NCBI GenBank assembly: GCA_001414345.1
Contig: LLCB01000168.1
Location: forward strand, 59,851-123,850
DNA length: 64,000 nt
Direction: 5' to 3'
Source: Hymenoscyphus infarciens
Lineage: Eukaryota; Ascomycota; Leotiomycetes; Helotiales; Helotiaceae
A program made the translations under genes and the position numbers. Below are positions 46,948-57,955 of this stretch, piece by piece; the first letter of the stretch is position 1; every line of letters starts with the position of its first letter. A model generated the notes under the pieces. That model did no database searches. It was not told where the DNA came from and saw only the letters and a program-made list of their open reading frames with translations.

Positions 46948-48170
46948 ATGCCTCGCTTCATCAAGAAAGAGCAAGCCGATGACATTATGTCTGTCTTCGT
47001 CAAGAAAGAGAGAGTTTACGATATGATTTCAAGTTTCAGTGAGGAAGAGGAAGAGGAAGATGCCTACGAGGTGTCAAGCGTCACTATGGAAGATGAAGTT
47101 GACGACATTATGGCAAGCTCCTCCGAGGAAGACGAAGTTGACAACGACCGCCAAGCCAATGAAGTTCGCAACGCCTTGGTTACCGATAAACGCCGTGAAC
47201 TCGCAAAGGTAAGACCCTTCTTCTTCCGCCTGAAGTGCGACATCCGAGCAAACAAATTCGAGCCGCTACTTCATAGACAAGATGTATGTACTCAACTTCA
47301 TTCATCTCTCAGCCTGAGACCCTTTTCTGACATGATTTGAAGGTGAAGGAGAACACCAAGCTTTTGAAAGCAGCAGTCGCCGAAAGAACCCCATCTCTGA
47401 TCACTGTCCAAGACTTCTTGATTGGAGAATACGGAGAGACCCTTCATGAAGACTTCGACCATGAACCCATCGAAGAAGTTCTCGGAAATTTTCACATCGC
47501 AAGATACAACCAGATCACCGAGGACAAAGTCGAGCACTTCGTTGCTGACTGGAGAAATGGAGCCAATTGCATGGAATCTGAGATGTATGAGACGTCCAAG
47601 AAGTACGTCATCATATACTCCGATCACTGCATGAATCAGTCCTTGGAATGTCTCCGTCGACATGTCAAGACTATTCAGCGAAGAATCGATGCAAGATATG
47701 GGCAAGGGGTCTTCGCCTCTTTGAGAACGAGCCAGCTCCGAAAATTGGTTGGCCTCGTTTTTGACAAGCACCCAGTATGGATCATGAGCCGGTTTAGAGC
47801 TGAACAATCGGAGATGGTTGATTTTGCTGCCATGTGAGTACGTCACTCCACCATCAATTCTCACATTGCTAACCTTTTTTTCCCCTTTAGCTGGGCCTGT
47901 GAATCCGATGATCGTATCAAATGGCGTCGATTTTACCGAAACATGTACATCGACATGATGACACACACCTGGAACTTTCGTGTTAAGAATGGAGATTACA
48001 AGGCCGTGGTTGAAGGCTACTGGATTCGCTGGCCAAAGCAGAAGAAGGTTGAAAATTGGAATATGGGAGATGCCTATGAATTGCCTGTCGTTACCAAGCT
48101 TTTGAAGATGGGCCGTCTTTACACAGGGGATCCAGAAGAGGGAAGTGGTTACTTCGTCGCTCCCAATTGA
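46948..48170 (+). CDS. Conserved-looking protein of unknown function, acidic N-terminus (368 aa)
   Basis: Exons 46948-47283, 47343-47833 and 47891-48170 join in frame (GTATGT...AAG, 59 nt; GTGAGT...TAG, 57 nt) to 368 residues. Residues 1-70 carry three imperfect repeats around a DDIM/YDMI/DDIM core, two preceded by IKKE or VKKE, with a block of Glu between them. The rest is a mixed alpha-helical-looking globular part with many aromatic residues (for example KWRRFYRNMYIDMMTHTWNF and VEGYWIRWPKQKK). No signal peptide, membrane segment or known domain is recognised. The I/V-K-K-E strings fit the SUMO-attachment consensus, but such motifs are common by chance. A CT-rich leader precedes the ATG. 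The three-exon continuity makes it a real gene; the function is unknown. Confidence 0.8.
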
Positions 48171-48479
48171 GGGGTCGACGAGACAACGGAGGGATGAGTG
48201 GCAGATGATGCTTAATTATCGGATCAGGAAATATATGGGATAGTTATGGGATTCGGGGCCTTTGCGTTTAAGGGGGTTACAAAATTACAATACGGCATTA
48301 TCCAAGGTGCTGGCTGGGTTTTCAAACGATACTCTTGCAACGAGAGTGGGAAATACAATCATTATTATGACCAATCTTGGTGACATCTAAACTGTGAAAC
48401 TGCAAAGTAGGGAAGAGTGTTAAGCACCACAAGCTCGAAGTCCTTTGCATTCTCTGTGGAGCACCAAGTTAATTCTGTC
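48171..48479. other. 3' flank of the unknown gene
   Basis: Normal-composition DNA ends abruptly near 48,480, where the AT-rich block starts. Confidence 0.5.
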
Positions 48480-50230
48480 ATCACTTAATTCTACTTGTTT
48501 TCAAGTAATTGTAGACTTAGGCGTTGATATTATCGATAAGATATTAGAGAGATCTTAGACGATTGTTAAATCGGTAATTGACACTTTTGCCACCTAAGTA
48601 ATCGTAAATACCTAGAATACTCTCAATTAAGAAGTAACTGATTTATTATCCAATTAAATACCTCTTAAATTTAGACTAAATAAGAGCGTTCTAATTATAA
48701 AAAGAGAAGTATTCTAGTTAAAAACTTACTACTTTTTTATTTAGTTATTTCTTCGCTTTCTTACTTCTTCTTTATAGTAACTTCTAAGTAAGTTATAGTA
48801 GTTACTACTCTCTTATATATAGCTATTATATTTATAGTATATACTCTTCTAATAGCTAGCTATCTTGAATTGCCGAGGTTACTTATTAGTTAGACTTTAG
48901 CTATTATTATTATCTCTATCGTAGAGAGTTTAGTTCTGAACCTTTTATAGTATCTAAACTTCTATATATATATATACTCTAACTCTCTCTATTTTATAAA
49001 AACTAGTTTATTCTTTTCCTTAGTATCTAGTCTAGTAATTATATACGTTATTCTAATCTACGTACTCGTATATACCTCTTTAATAGTAGTATACGATTTA
49101 TACTATTATAACTAAGCCTATAACTATTCTATATTTTTAAGAGTAGAAAACGCTCTAAGAAGTTTTATATTAGAGGTGAAAACACTACTATACTATCTAT
49201 ATAATAGAAAATAAGATATTATATAACTCTATTTCTATATAATAATAATTATAGAAAAGAAGCTTATTTTATTTTTCTTTTTTTTTAAAAAAAAAAAAAC
49301 AAGTAGATTATATTATTTTTTACTATATACTATATAAACTTACTAACTTACTAGCTATAAAAAAGCCGACGATATATATATATATATATATATTTATCAT
49401 TATATCACGCTTCTTATATCGCGCTTCTTAAGAGCCGAGTATCGCTTAATAACTTATCGAGATAAAATTATAAATAAAAGTAGTAGTGTCTAAGTCTAAG
49501 GACTTAGGCTTAAGAAAGTGTATTATTTTTTTACACCTTATTTATATTATACGTCTTTCCTCAGGTACGACTATTTAGACCACGTTTTTTAACTAGTCTA
49601 AGCCTAAGAATAATAGAGCCAGGCTATAGCAGGTTTCGCTTATTACCTTCTACTAAGTATATAGCTATAACTTTATAAGACGTATATTACAACTTCCTTA
49701 TATACTACCTTTTCATATTTCTTATTTACTATATTATAGCAGAATGCAGTTTCCCCGCAAATGGCAATACAGAGACTGAAAAATGCGGGATGAATTGAAG
49801 TGAAGAGTCCAGTACTTGTACTTCCTCCCATTGTGCACTACACTGCGCTGAAAATTTAGAAAGTGTTATAGTTTATTAGAGTTATGATAAGATTAAGTTA
49901 TATACTACCTTTTGATAAAGGAAGTCTAACTTTGGTGTATATAGCTTATTAACCTATAGTGTTCGTTTGGCGACCGTACTAATTTATAAGAGTGAGGGTG
50001 GTTGTGTATAAGTTATACTAAGTCGTGGCCCGAATAATCGTACCCCTTTCCTCTCTTTCCTCTTAAGCAGGGCTGATTACAAGATATAACCTTCTTGTCT
50101 ATACTAGATCAACTGCCGGCCGACTACGCTTAATCGCACCTATCTATCGCCTAAAACTCACAATTATAATCGTAATATCAAAGGTAAGTATATATAATTA
50201 TATATATCTTTCATTCCTCTTATTAATATT
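48480..50230. repeat. AT-rich RIP-like block (decayed repeat)
   Basis: The sequence is dominated by TA-rich words such as TATATA, TTAG and CTAG, with few CA or TG dinucleotides, as RIP produces by turning CpA into TpA on both strands. There is no open frame of use. A short stretch of ordinary composition lies at about 49,740-49,860. The source element cannot be identified by eye. Confidence 0.75.
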
Positions 50231-50384
50231 AAACGCCACACTCCCTATTCATCCATCGATCCATCCATCCATCTATCAACACTCCCTTTGACTCTCCCTC
50301 CCCCTCCCCCCCCTTCTATTATCCCTTCCATTCCCTCTCCCTTCCATTCTTCATCCTCTTTTCCCCGAATTCTAGGTACTAGGT

Positions 50385-50450
50385 ATCTCATCACATCCCA
50401 TCCCATCTCATCACATCCCATCCCATCCCATCCATCCCATCCATTCCATC
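50385..50450. repeat. (CATCC)n-type microsatellite
   Basis: Imperfect ATCCC/CATCC units follow each other near the 3' side of the transporter gene. Confidence 0.85.
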
Positions 50451-50805
50451 GCGATTCCGCATCCCCATTCCCCATTCTATAATGTGATATGCTCCCAAAT
50501 TAAATGCAAAGGACAAAGGACAAAAGCCCAGCCAGTAAACACAGCATCTAACCCCACCCTCTATGAATTTTTGACGCGTCGATAGAAAACATTAAGGGAA
50601 ACTAGGGGAGTGACCCAGAGACAGAAGAAAGCTCATTCCGTAATAAATCCCCTCCCAACGCCGAAGGAAAAAAAAGCAAAAAGCAAAAAGCAAAAAGGAA
50701 AAATAATACTTATACACGTCCCCCAAGAACCCCCTATAAACAGTCCACCACCCTCTCATTAATCTCCAAATTACCATTCGAAAGAGGACAAGGAAAGAAA
50801 GGGAT

Positions 50806-53800
50806 CTACTCCTTCTTAACCTTCTTCTCCTTCTTACTATTCTTCGGCACCCTCGCCAACCAATACAAGAAAACGGCTCCACAAGCGTTGAAAATGATAT
50901 ACACCCACATCAACCCAAAGTTCCTCCACCGATCACCGTACTCGATATTCACGCCCGCAAGGAAAGCATTCGTGTCGCTGATGGTGCAGAAGGTGCAGTC
51001 GCTCGTCGCGTTCATGGACCCGTCCGTGAGATACCCGCCCGCGGGCGGGATCCCAGCTGTCGCATTCCCGTTGATGTATGGTGAGAGGTATTCCCAGCAT
51101 TGTTGTCCGGAGGGGGGGTCAAAGTGCAGATATTCTTGGGCTGCGCAGACAACTTTGGTGTTTGCCACGCCGGTGGAGAGGACTCCGCTGACGAGGTATG
51201 TGAAGGGAGAGACGCGATACATGAAGATCCAGAAACGGGGAAATTGCGAGGGCGATGCGAGGACACTGGGAGCATGTTAGTCTACTAATTCGTGAAAGGG
51301 AGGGGATAGGAGAGGCTTACCCGTTGAAAATAAGCGTCAGGGAGAACAAAAGTTGTGCCAGATTTCCTCCAGCCTCGGCCGTCTCGATACCTGCGATGAT
51401 CATCGTCGTGAACGTCGATGTGAAGAGCAAGAAGGAGAGGATGAACAAGAACATCAATCCTCCACGTTCAGTGACTGCATCTGTTGGAACAGCATTTCGT
51501 TCAAGACCAATTGGGTAATACCAAGTGAAAAAGATGAGGACACCCATGAGCGTGTTCCATGGAATCTCCACAAACAGGTTGGAAAGAATAAACACCTGCC
51601 AGGAGTAGGTCTTGGAAGGACGTTCTCGGACCTCATACAGAGAACGTTGAACGACGAAAAGTGGCATGATTTGTTGGACCAAGTTACCGAAAACTGTCAA
51701 CAACATGAAAATGGCGAAGAGTTGATTCTGCAGTCCTTGTAGAGAGGTTGGAGCGTCCCAGAAAGAGAACCCGATGAAGAGACCGGTGGCAACACAGAGA
51801 AGACACTTGGAGTAGAGATATGACGGTGTTCGCCAGTACTGCTCAAAGACACGAGCGAGAACTGTCCAGAATTGAACAGAGAATTTAGCGGCGTATGGGT
51901 CGAATGCGGTAGGATCCTCTTCGACTGGTTTTTGAGAGAGAGTGGCTTTGAGTTCGGCCAGTGTCTCCTTTACTCGAACGCGTTCGGGTGAGTTATTCCA
52001 GACTTCGGGCCAATCGATGGCGGTCTCTGAGCCAGGTGCAGCACCAATGACCTCAAGCATGACTTCGGCAGGGTTTTCATCGATGGAGAATTTTCTGGAG
52101 CCATTTCGTTCAAAGTATTCGGTCAAGACGTGTGAATCCTTACCAATGTCTCCAAAGTAAACAGTCTTGCCTCCCTTGGCGAGAAACAGTAGGCGATCAA
52201 ATTCCTGGAAGAGAATAGCAGAAGGTTGATGAATTGTGCAGAGAATTGCTTGTCCATTGTCGGCCAACTTTCGGAGGAGAGCGCAAATAGACCAGGCTGT
52301 TTGAGAATCAAGACCCGAGGTCGGCTCGTCGAGGAATAGAAGAAGGGCAGGTTTGGCGGCAAGTTCAACCCCGATTGTCAAACGTTTACGTTGCTCTACG
52401 TTGAGACCTTCTCCTGGAACTCCCACAATTGCATCGGCATATTTTTCCATTTCTAGAACCTTGATGACTTCGTCAACGTAAGCAATTTTCTCGGCATGTG
52501 GGGTAGTCTTGGGTTGACGTAGGACAGCACTGAATCGTAAAGCTTCTCTGACAGTTGTAGTGGCCAAGTGAAGATCCTGTTGTTGTACGTATCCAGTCTT
52601 GCGTTGAAATCCAGTATCTCGTTGACGACCATCGACAAGCATTTCTCCTGTAACGACACCCATCGTGGTACGACTAGCGAGAACATCGAGTAAAGTGGTC
52701 TTTCCGGCGCCAGAGACACCCATCAACGCGGTTAGTGTACCAGGTTTGACCCATCCATCCACGTTGTCCAACAATTTGCGATCCTCCTTCATGATTTTAA
52801 TGTCGTAGTTGACGTCATCCCAATGGAAAATAGCAGTTTGCTTTTGGATACTCGGGGGAGCATCTGGGACAGTCTTTGTGCGAGCAAGTTGGACAGGAGT
52901 GTGTTCGACTTGAGATTCTTCGTCTACGAGAGTGGAAGCATCTGGGATGCCACCTCTTTGGAAAAGAAGAACTTCTCCCTTGGATTTCTGGGCAGATATA
53001 TACTCGGTGGCGGTGAGATAGACGGCACATCCAAACGCCATGAGAGCAAACATGATACCGAGATTCCTCCAGAGATGAGAATATTCGTATCTATAATTGA
53101 CGCGGAGGAAAGTATCTCCATCCACAAAGTCGGCACCAGCCAGCGCCCCGGTAGCGGAGCAGATCTTCTCGGATGGCAAGACATTGAGATAAGAAGGACC
53201 AGCTGGAATGAACTGAGAGCATGGAATTCTCAAGTTGTGAAATTCGTTGACCATGAGTGCTTCAAATGCGTAGGAGACAGGGTCAAGGTAGTTGATCCAT
53301 CTGAACCAAGGGTGCATGCTACTAATAGGAATAGCAAAACCGGTATAAATTACCAAGGCGAGAATGAAGATTGCAGCCGGAGCCATTGCCTACCGCATGG
53401 TTAGAGGTATTCATCGAACTTGCAAGGGAAACTTACCTGGGCCAATGTTCTTGATAGAGCACCAATGGAGCGGAAGAACATGGACATGGTCAATGTGCAC
53501 ACAAACGTGAACAGAAAGAAGATGAAGAAGTGCTCCGGCGTCCGTCGAAGATTCGTCATGAAGTAAACAACAAGATCAAAAATGATGGTAGTTCCAATTT
53601 TATTCGGCAGATCCATTATCATGGACGCTATCGAGGTTAGTATACGAATTGAGTTTTTGCTAGAAAAGACGTACCAATTGCTTCGGAAAACGGATGGTAG
53701 AATGCGTATTTGGATTGTTTCTCAACAATTGGCCGTTGAGCATACAAGGTTAGGATTTCCAAGAAACTTTGGAAAGCGGCCATTAGAATAGAGAAGAACA

Positions 53801-55570
53801 AGAGAGCGCCACGACTGAAGAGCTTCGCCGTGCTATTTTGCATGTTGTAAAACACACTACTGATAATTAATGACAAAACGGCTTGGCCGAAAAGTCCGGT
53901 AAAGAAGAGGGTGGCATCGCCACGGAGTCTTAGCCAACTTCTCCAGGTGCAAAGTTTGATCTGCCCAACGACAGAGAGTGTGTAGGGTGAGCTAATGCGT
54001 TGGGATTTTGCTTGCGCAGCTAAAAGGATTGATTAGCATGTGAGGAAAAGTTGGGATGATTGAATGTACCTCTGCGAGCGTCCTTGAACTTCTCCAGGTG
54101 TTCACCACCGATGGGATACTGTTGCTCGAACTCTTCAATCTCTCGCATAAGCTGAGCTCTATCCTCGCTCTTGTGCCACATGGCGGCAAACTCGTCCGGT
54201 GTATAGGGTGTCCTGCCCTCGAACCCTGGTCGCACAATGCGCTCTGCAGGACTGGTGAGTGAGGTAAGGAAATCGGCAGTGGTTTGTCGTAGAGGGCAGT
54301 CAAACCCCATATTAATGAAGAATTCCTTTGCGGCATGAATGTTTCCGAAATAGATCTGCCTTCCCTCGTAAAGCACTGCTACTTTGTCAAAGACATCATA
54401 GATGGGTTGCGAAGCTTGATAAATGGCTACCACAGCGGCGGACCCCGTCATTTCAGTCGAGAGTCGCAGGGTCTTGACAAACTCCAGAGCAGTGGCACTG
54501 TCGAGTCCTCGAGTCGAGTTGTCCCATGCTTGCAAGGGGGATTGGCCAAGAGCTGCCTCTGCAATACTGACACGTTTTCGCTCTCCACCAGAGACACCAC
54601 GAATGAAATCGTTTCCGACTTTTGTATTGATGGTGTGACTGAGTCCGAAAACAGCCATGAGAACATCCCTCATATGCTCAGCATATTGTTGTCTGCTGAC
54701 ACCGGGTACTCGGTTTCGAGGAGCTAACATGGTTAGCTTAGACCAAAATCCCAAGACAAATTTCCAACTCACCTCTTGCGTGTGCAGCAAACAGGAGCGT
54801 CTGCCCGACAGTCAATTGGGGGAAATGCACATCAACCTCTGCTTGGTAAATACATTCTCCTCGGAAGTCTGTGTGCATCTTCTCCATGGGGATACCCTGG
54901 TAGTTGATGGTGCTTTGGGAATCAATAAAGAAACCGTCAATCTCGCCTGAGATGGTCTTAAGCAAGGTGGAACATCCACTATCAACGAGTCAACTTCTGC
55001 TCTCACAAGATCCCCATATCCAATAACATACCTTCCCGGTCTACCCAACACAACCAGCATCTCTCCGCTCCGAACCAGTCCATCAAAGTTGCGCAGAATT
55101 TGGATCTTCTTCTTTTGTCCCCGGCCAATCAACTTTTTGAAGATGCTGGCTCCCTCCAAGGGATAATTACCAAACGTCTTTTGATAATCGGTGGCTTCTC
55201 CAAAACCGTGGGCGCTGAGATTCTTGTATGCAACTCCCGCGACTCTGGAGGGGTATCGTTCGGGATCCCGACTCTGAACGCCTAATAAGTTCTTCGTCCA
55301 TACCTTGTAACTGAATTTGCCCGAGGAAGGGTCGAGGAGGGGATTGTCGGAGCCGTCGAAGGGATTGACGTGGTCCCCATTGTGGTTCTTGATCGAGTGC
55401 TGTGTGAAAGCCCGAGCCAAATTGTGTACTACCTTTTCTCCATCCTCAGAAGAATCGCCCAATGTCTCTCCGGCAGAGGTATCTCCTCGTTCTCGTCCCT
55501 TCTCGTCGCGGTACTCCTCCTCTATCGTCAGGGCCAGGTCGTGGCCTTGAGGAAAGGTCATGTTAGCCAT
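50806..55570 (-). CDS. Full-size PDR-type (ABCG) ABC multidrug transporter
   Basis: This plasma-membrane efflux pump family exports azoles, phytoalexins and other toxicants. Seven exons (55570-55032, 54978-54773, 54723-54070, 54019-53675, 53627-53437, 53389-51321, 51265-50806) join in frame to 1487 residues, the usual PDR length. The introns are 47-55 nt. The order is NBD1-TMD1-NBD2-TMD2. NBD1 has the fungal degenerate Walker A GRPGSGCSTLL (Cys for Lys), signature [16 protein letters not shown] and Walker B-like [14 protein letters not shown]2 has a canonical Walker [13 protein letters not shown] (near 871), degenerate signature [19 protein letters not shown] and Walker [18 protein letters not shown]. 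This complementary asymmetry is normal for the family. An extra Met at 55597 lies upstream, but MANMTFPQ was preferred. The tail ends [19 protein letters not shown]-rich transposon blocks flank the gene, yet it is intact. Confidence 0.94.
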
Positions 55571-56165
55571 CTTGCAATCGTCCGAGCAGCGGAGCAAGAA
55601 TAGCTTGACTAAGACTGGAATACAGCAAAAAAGAGTTCAAGAGCTGTGAGCGGCGGCGGTGGTGTTCTTATCAATAGTTGTATCCATGGGGTGAGAACAG
55701 CTCCGCAATAATCTCCAGAGATGGATGACCAGACAAGTAGGTGCTTACTTACCAGCCCGGCACCCCAGAAATCAGAAATGAATTATTTTGTCTAGAAACC
55801 GAATCGACAGCCTTACGTTAGTCTTGATTAGCTACTTGCGAAAAGACTCTTCCACCGGCCGACGGACGAAGAATGGAGGGCTACCGGTTGGCTAATTCAC
55901 CCCCATGGCCAATTACCCTCCCGAATACGATTCTCCGTATTCTACCCGATCAAGGCAAGCGTCCGCAGGGCAAGCCAAAAGAAGACAAGCGAATAGAAGC
56001 CTCAGCGCGCCGGGTGTGTGACCCGGGTAACCAGGAATTAGGATGCAAGACGGCGCGGTTGACAGTTTGGGCCTCTGGCGCTAGCCCCGATCCAGCCCTA
56101 GCCCCATGCCAAGAGCGCCAAGTCTCAGCCCTAACCCCACCCCAAAACCACCCATTTACACATAC
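55571..56165. promoter_or_regulatory. Promoter region of the ABC transporter, truncated by AT-rich DNA
   Basis: About 600 bp of normal composition lies between the transporter start and the AT-rich block that begins near 56,165. No factor site is asserted. Confidence 0.5.
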
Positions 56166-56783
56166 TCCCTTTTATATATAATCTATTAAAACAATACTAC
56201 TCTACTATATACTAATCTACATACATCTAAAGAGCGAGCAATTACGCTTCTAATACTCTTAAAATCATCTAAATTAGACTTATTTTAGTAGCGCTATCGC
56301 GATCTAAAGTAATACGTGTAAATACGATCTATAAGACTACTTATATACTCTAACTACTAATATCTCAGGGCTAGCGATAGCTCTCTATCAATACCACTCC
56401 TCTAAAAGAGCTTTAAATTAAAAGATAAATTAATATATTAATTATTTAAGCTTTAAAGAGTATTTTAATAAAAAAAGTAAGGTAAACGAGCGTGGTAGCG
56501 TTAAGTAATAAATTATTAAAAATTACGACTTTAGTAGATAGATTAAGAGAGTCTCGCTAAACCTACTACGTCTTATATATGTCTAAAACATCTATTCTAC
56601 TACTATTCTACTAAAACCCCGCCTTCTAAACTGTCAACTAGTAGGTTAGAAGCTCTCTTCCTATTAGTATAAGCTTCTATAGTATTTTTACTATATAGCG
56701 TATACGAAGCGCTCCTAGAGTAGGTGGTTGACAGTCTACTTTTATAGGACGTCTAGGTCTAAACTGTTAACCGACCTCCTTAG

Positions 56784-56827
56784 TTAGCTACGCTTCTTTA
56801 GCTACGCCTCTTTAGCTACGCCTCTTT
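56784..56827. repeat. 14-bp tandem repeat, three copies
   Basis: TTAGCTACGC(T/C)TCT is repeated three times. The copies differ by a single C/T transition. Confidence 0.8.
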
Positions 56828-56880
56828 TAATACTCTAAAAGTGCTTGTTTATACTGTAAAAGTACTAGAAAAGAGCTTCT

Positions 56881-57620
56881 TAAAAGTCTCTTAAATTAAG
56901 AGTAAATCTCTTATTTACTTATATCTCTATTAGCTAGAATACTTTTATTTATTATATATATTACTAGCTAGAGTATTTACTATTAGTATTATCTTTTAAT
57001 TAAGTATAAAAGCCGAATAGTTTAAGAGTAGAATCTCTTATTTATCTATATATCTACTAGCTAGAGTATAATAATATATATATAGCTATTTAAAGTATTT
57101 AATAATAGTATTATCTCTTAAGTAAGTATAAAAGTCTCTTAAATTAAGAGACTATCTCTTAATTACTTATCTCTCTACTAGCTAGATTACTTTTATAATA
57201 TATATATATATTACTAGCTAGAGTATTTAATATTAGTATTATCTACTAAATAAGCTTAAAAGTCTCTTAAATTAAGAGACTATCTCTTATTTACTTATAT
57301 CTCTACTAGCTAGAATACTTTTATATTTATATTATATATATATATATATATATTACTAGCTAGAGTATTTAATTTTAGTAATATCTCTTAAATAAGTATA
57401 AAAGCCTCTTAATTTAAGAATAGACTCTCTTATTTATCTATATATCTACTAGCTAGAGTATATTAATATTTATTATATATATATATTTAGCTATTTAAAG
57501 TATTTAGTATTAGTATTATTTATTTAATTAGTATAAAAGTCTCTTAAGTTAAAAGTAAATCTCTACTTTACTTATCTATATACTAGCTAGTATATTTTAA
57601 TTAATCTCTTTTTATTTATA
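56881..57620. repeat. AT-rich tandem satellite, about six units of 115-145 bp
   Basis: Each unit runs through the same ordered words: AGTCTCTTAAATTAAGAG, ATCTCTTATTTACTTAT, CTACTAGCTAGA, then a variable TA run, then TTACTAGCTAGAGTATTTA or AGCTATTTAAAGTATTTA, TAGTATTATCTCTTAA and GTATAAAAG. Units start near 56,890, 57,022, 57,135, 57,264, 57,405 and 57,541 (the last partial). Length differences lie mostly in the TA run. All units look altered by RIP. Confidence 0.8.
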
Positions 57621-57764
57621 AATCTCTTAAATTAAGAATTAACTTTTAAATAAAAGATAAGCTTTTTAATTAGTATTAAATTAGATTACTTTCTATATTA
57701 CTTATAGAGTAAATATAAAAGTAAAAATCTTCTAAGAGTAAGTGACTATTAAGTATATTCTAGG

Positions 57765-57955
57765 TGTAATAGCTCTCTACAAATACACAAAGAGAGTGCT
57801 TATAGAATAGTACCTAGTATTAAGAAAAACTAAATTAAAGAGAAAAGCGAAGAGTATAAGTACTCTAGCTTTATTTATATATATTAAGCAAAGCCTTAGT
57901 AAAGCCTTAGGCTAACTTAGTTATATAAGTAATATATATAACTAGGACTATTATA
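57765..57955 (-). repeat. LTR (left; 3' LTR with respect to element coding)
   Basis: It is 191 bp, begins TGTAATAGCTCTCTAC and ends GACTATTATA. It aligns without gaps to the right copy. Confidence 0.92.

Larger units (their letters stand above)
56166..57764. repeat. AT-rich RIP-like block with satellite
   Basis: The composition shifts sharply to TA-rich words. It contains a short 14-bp repeat and a longer tandem satellite, listed separately. No coding remnant is recognised. Confidence 0.75.
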
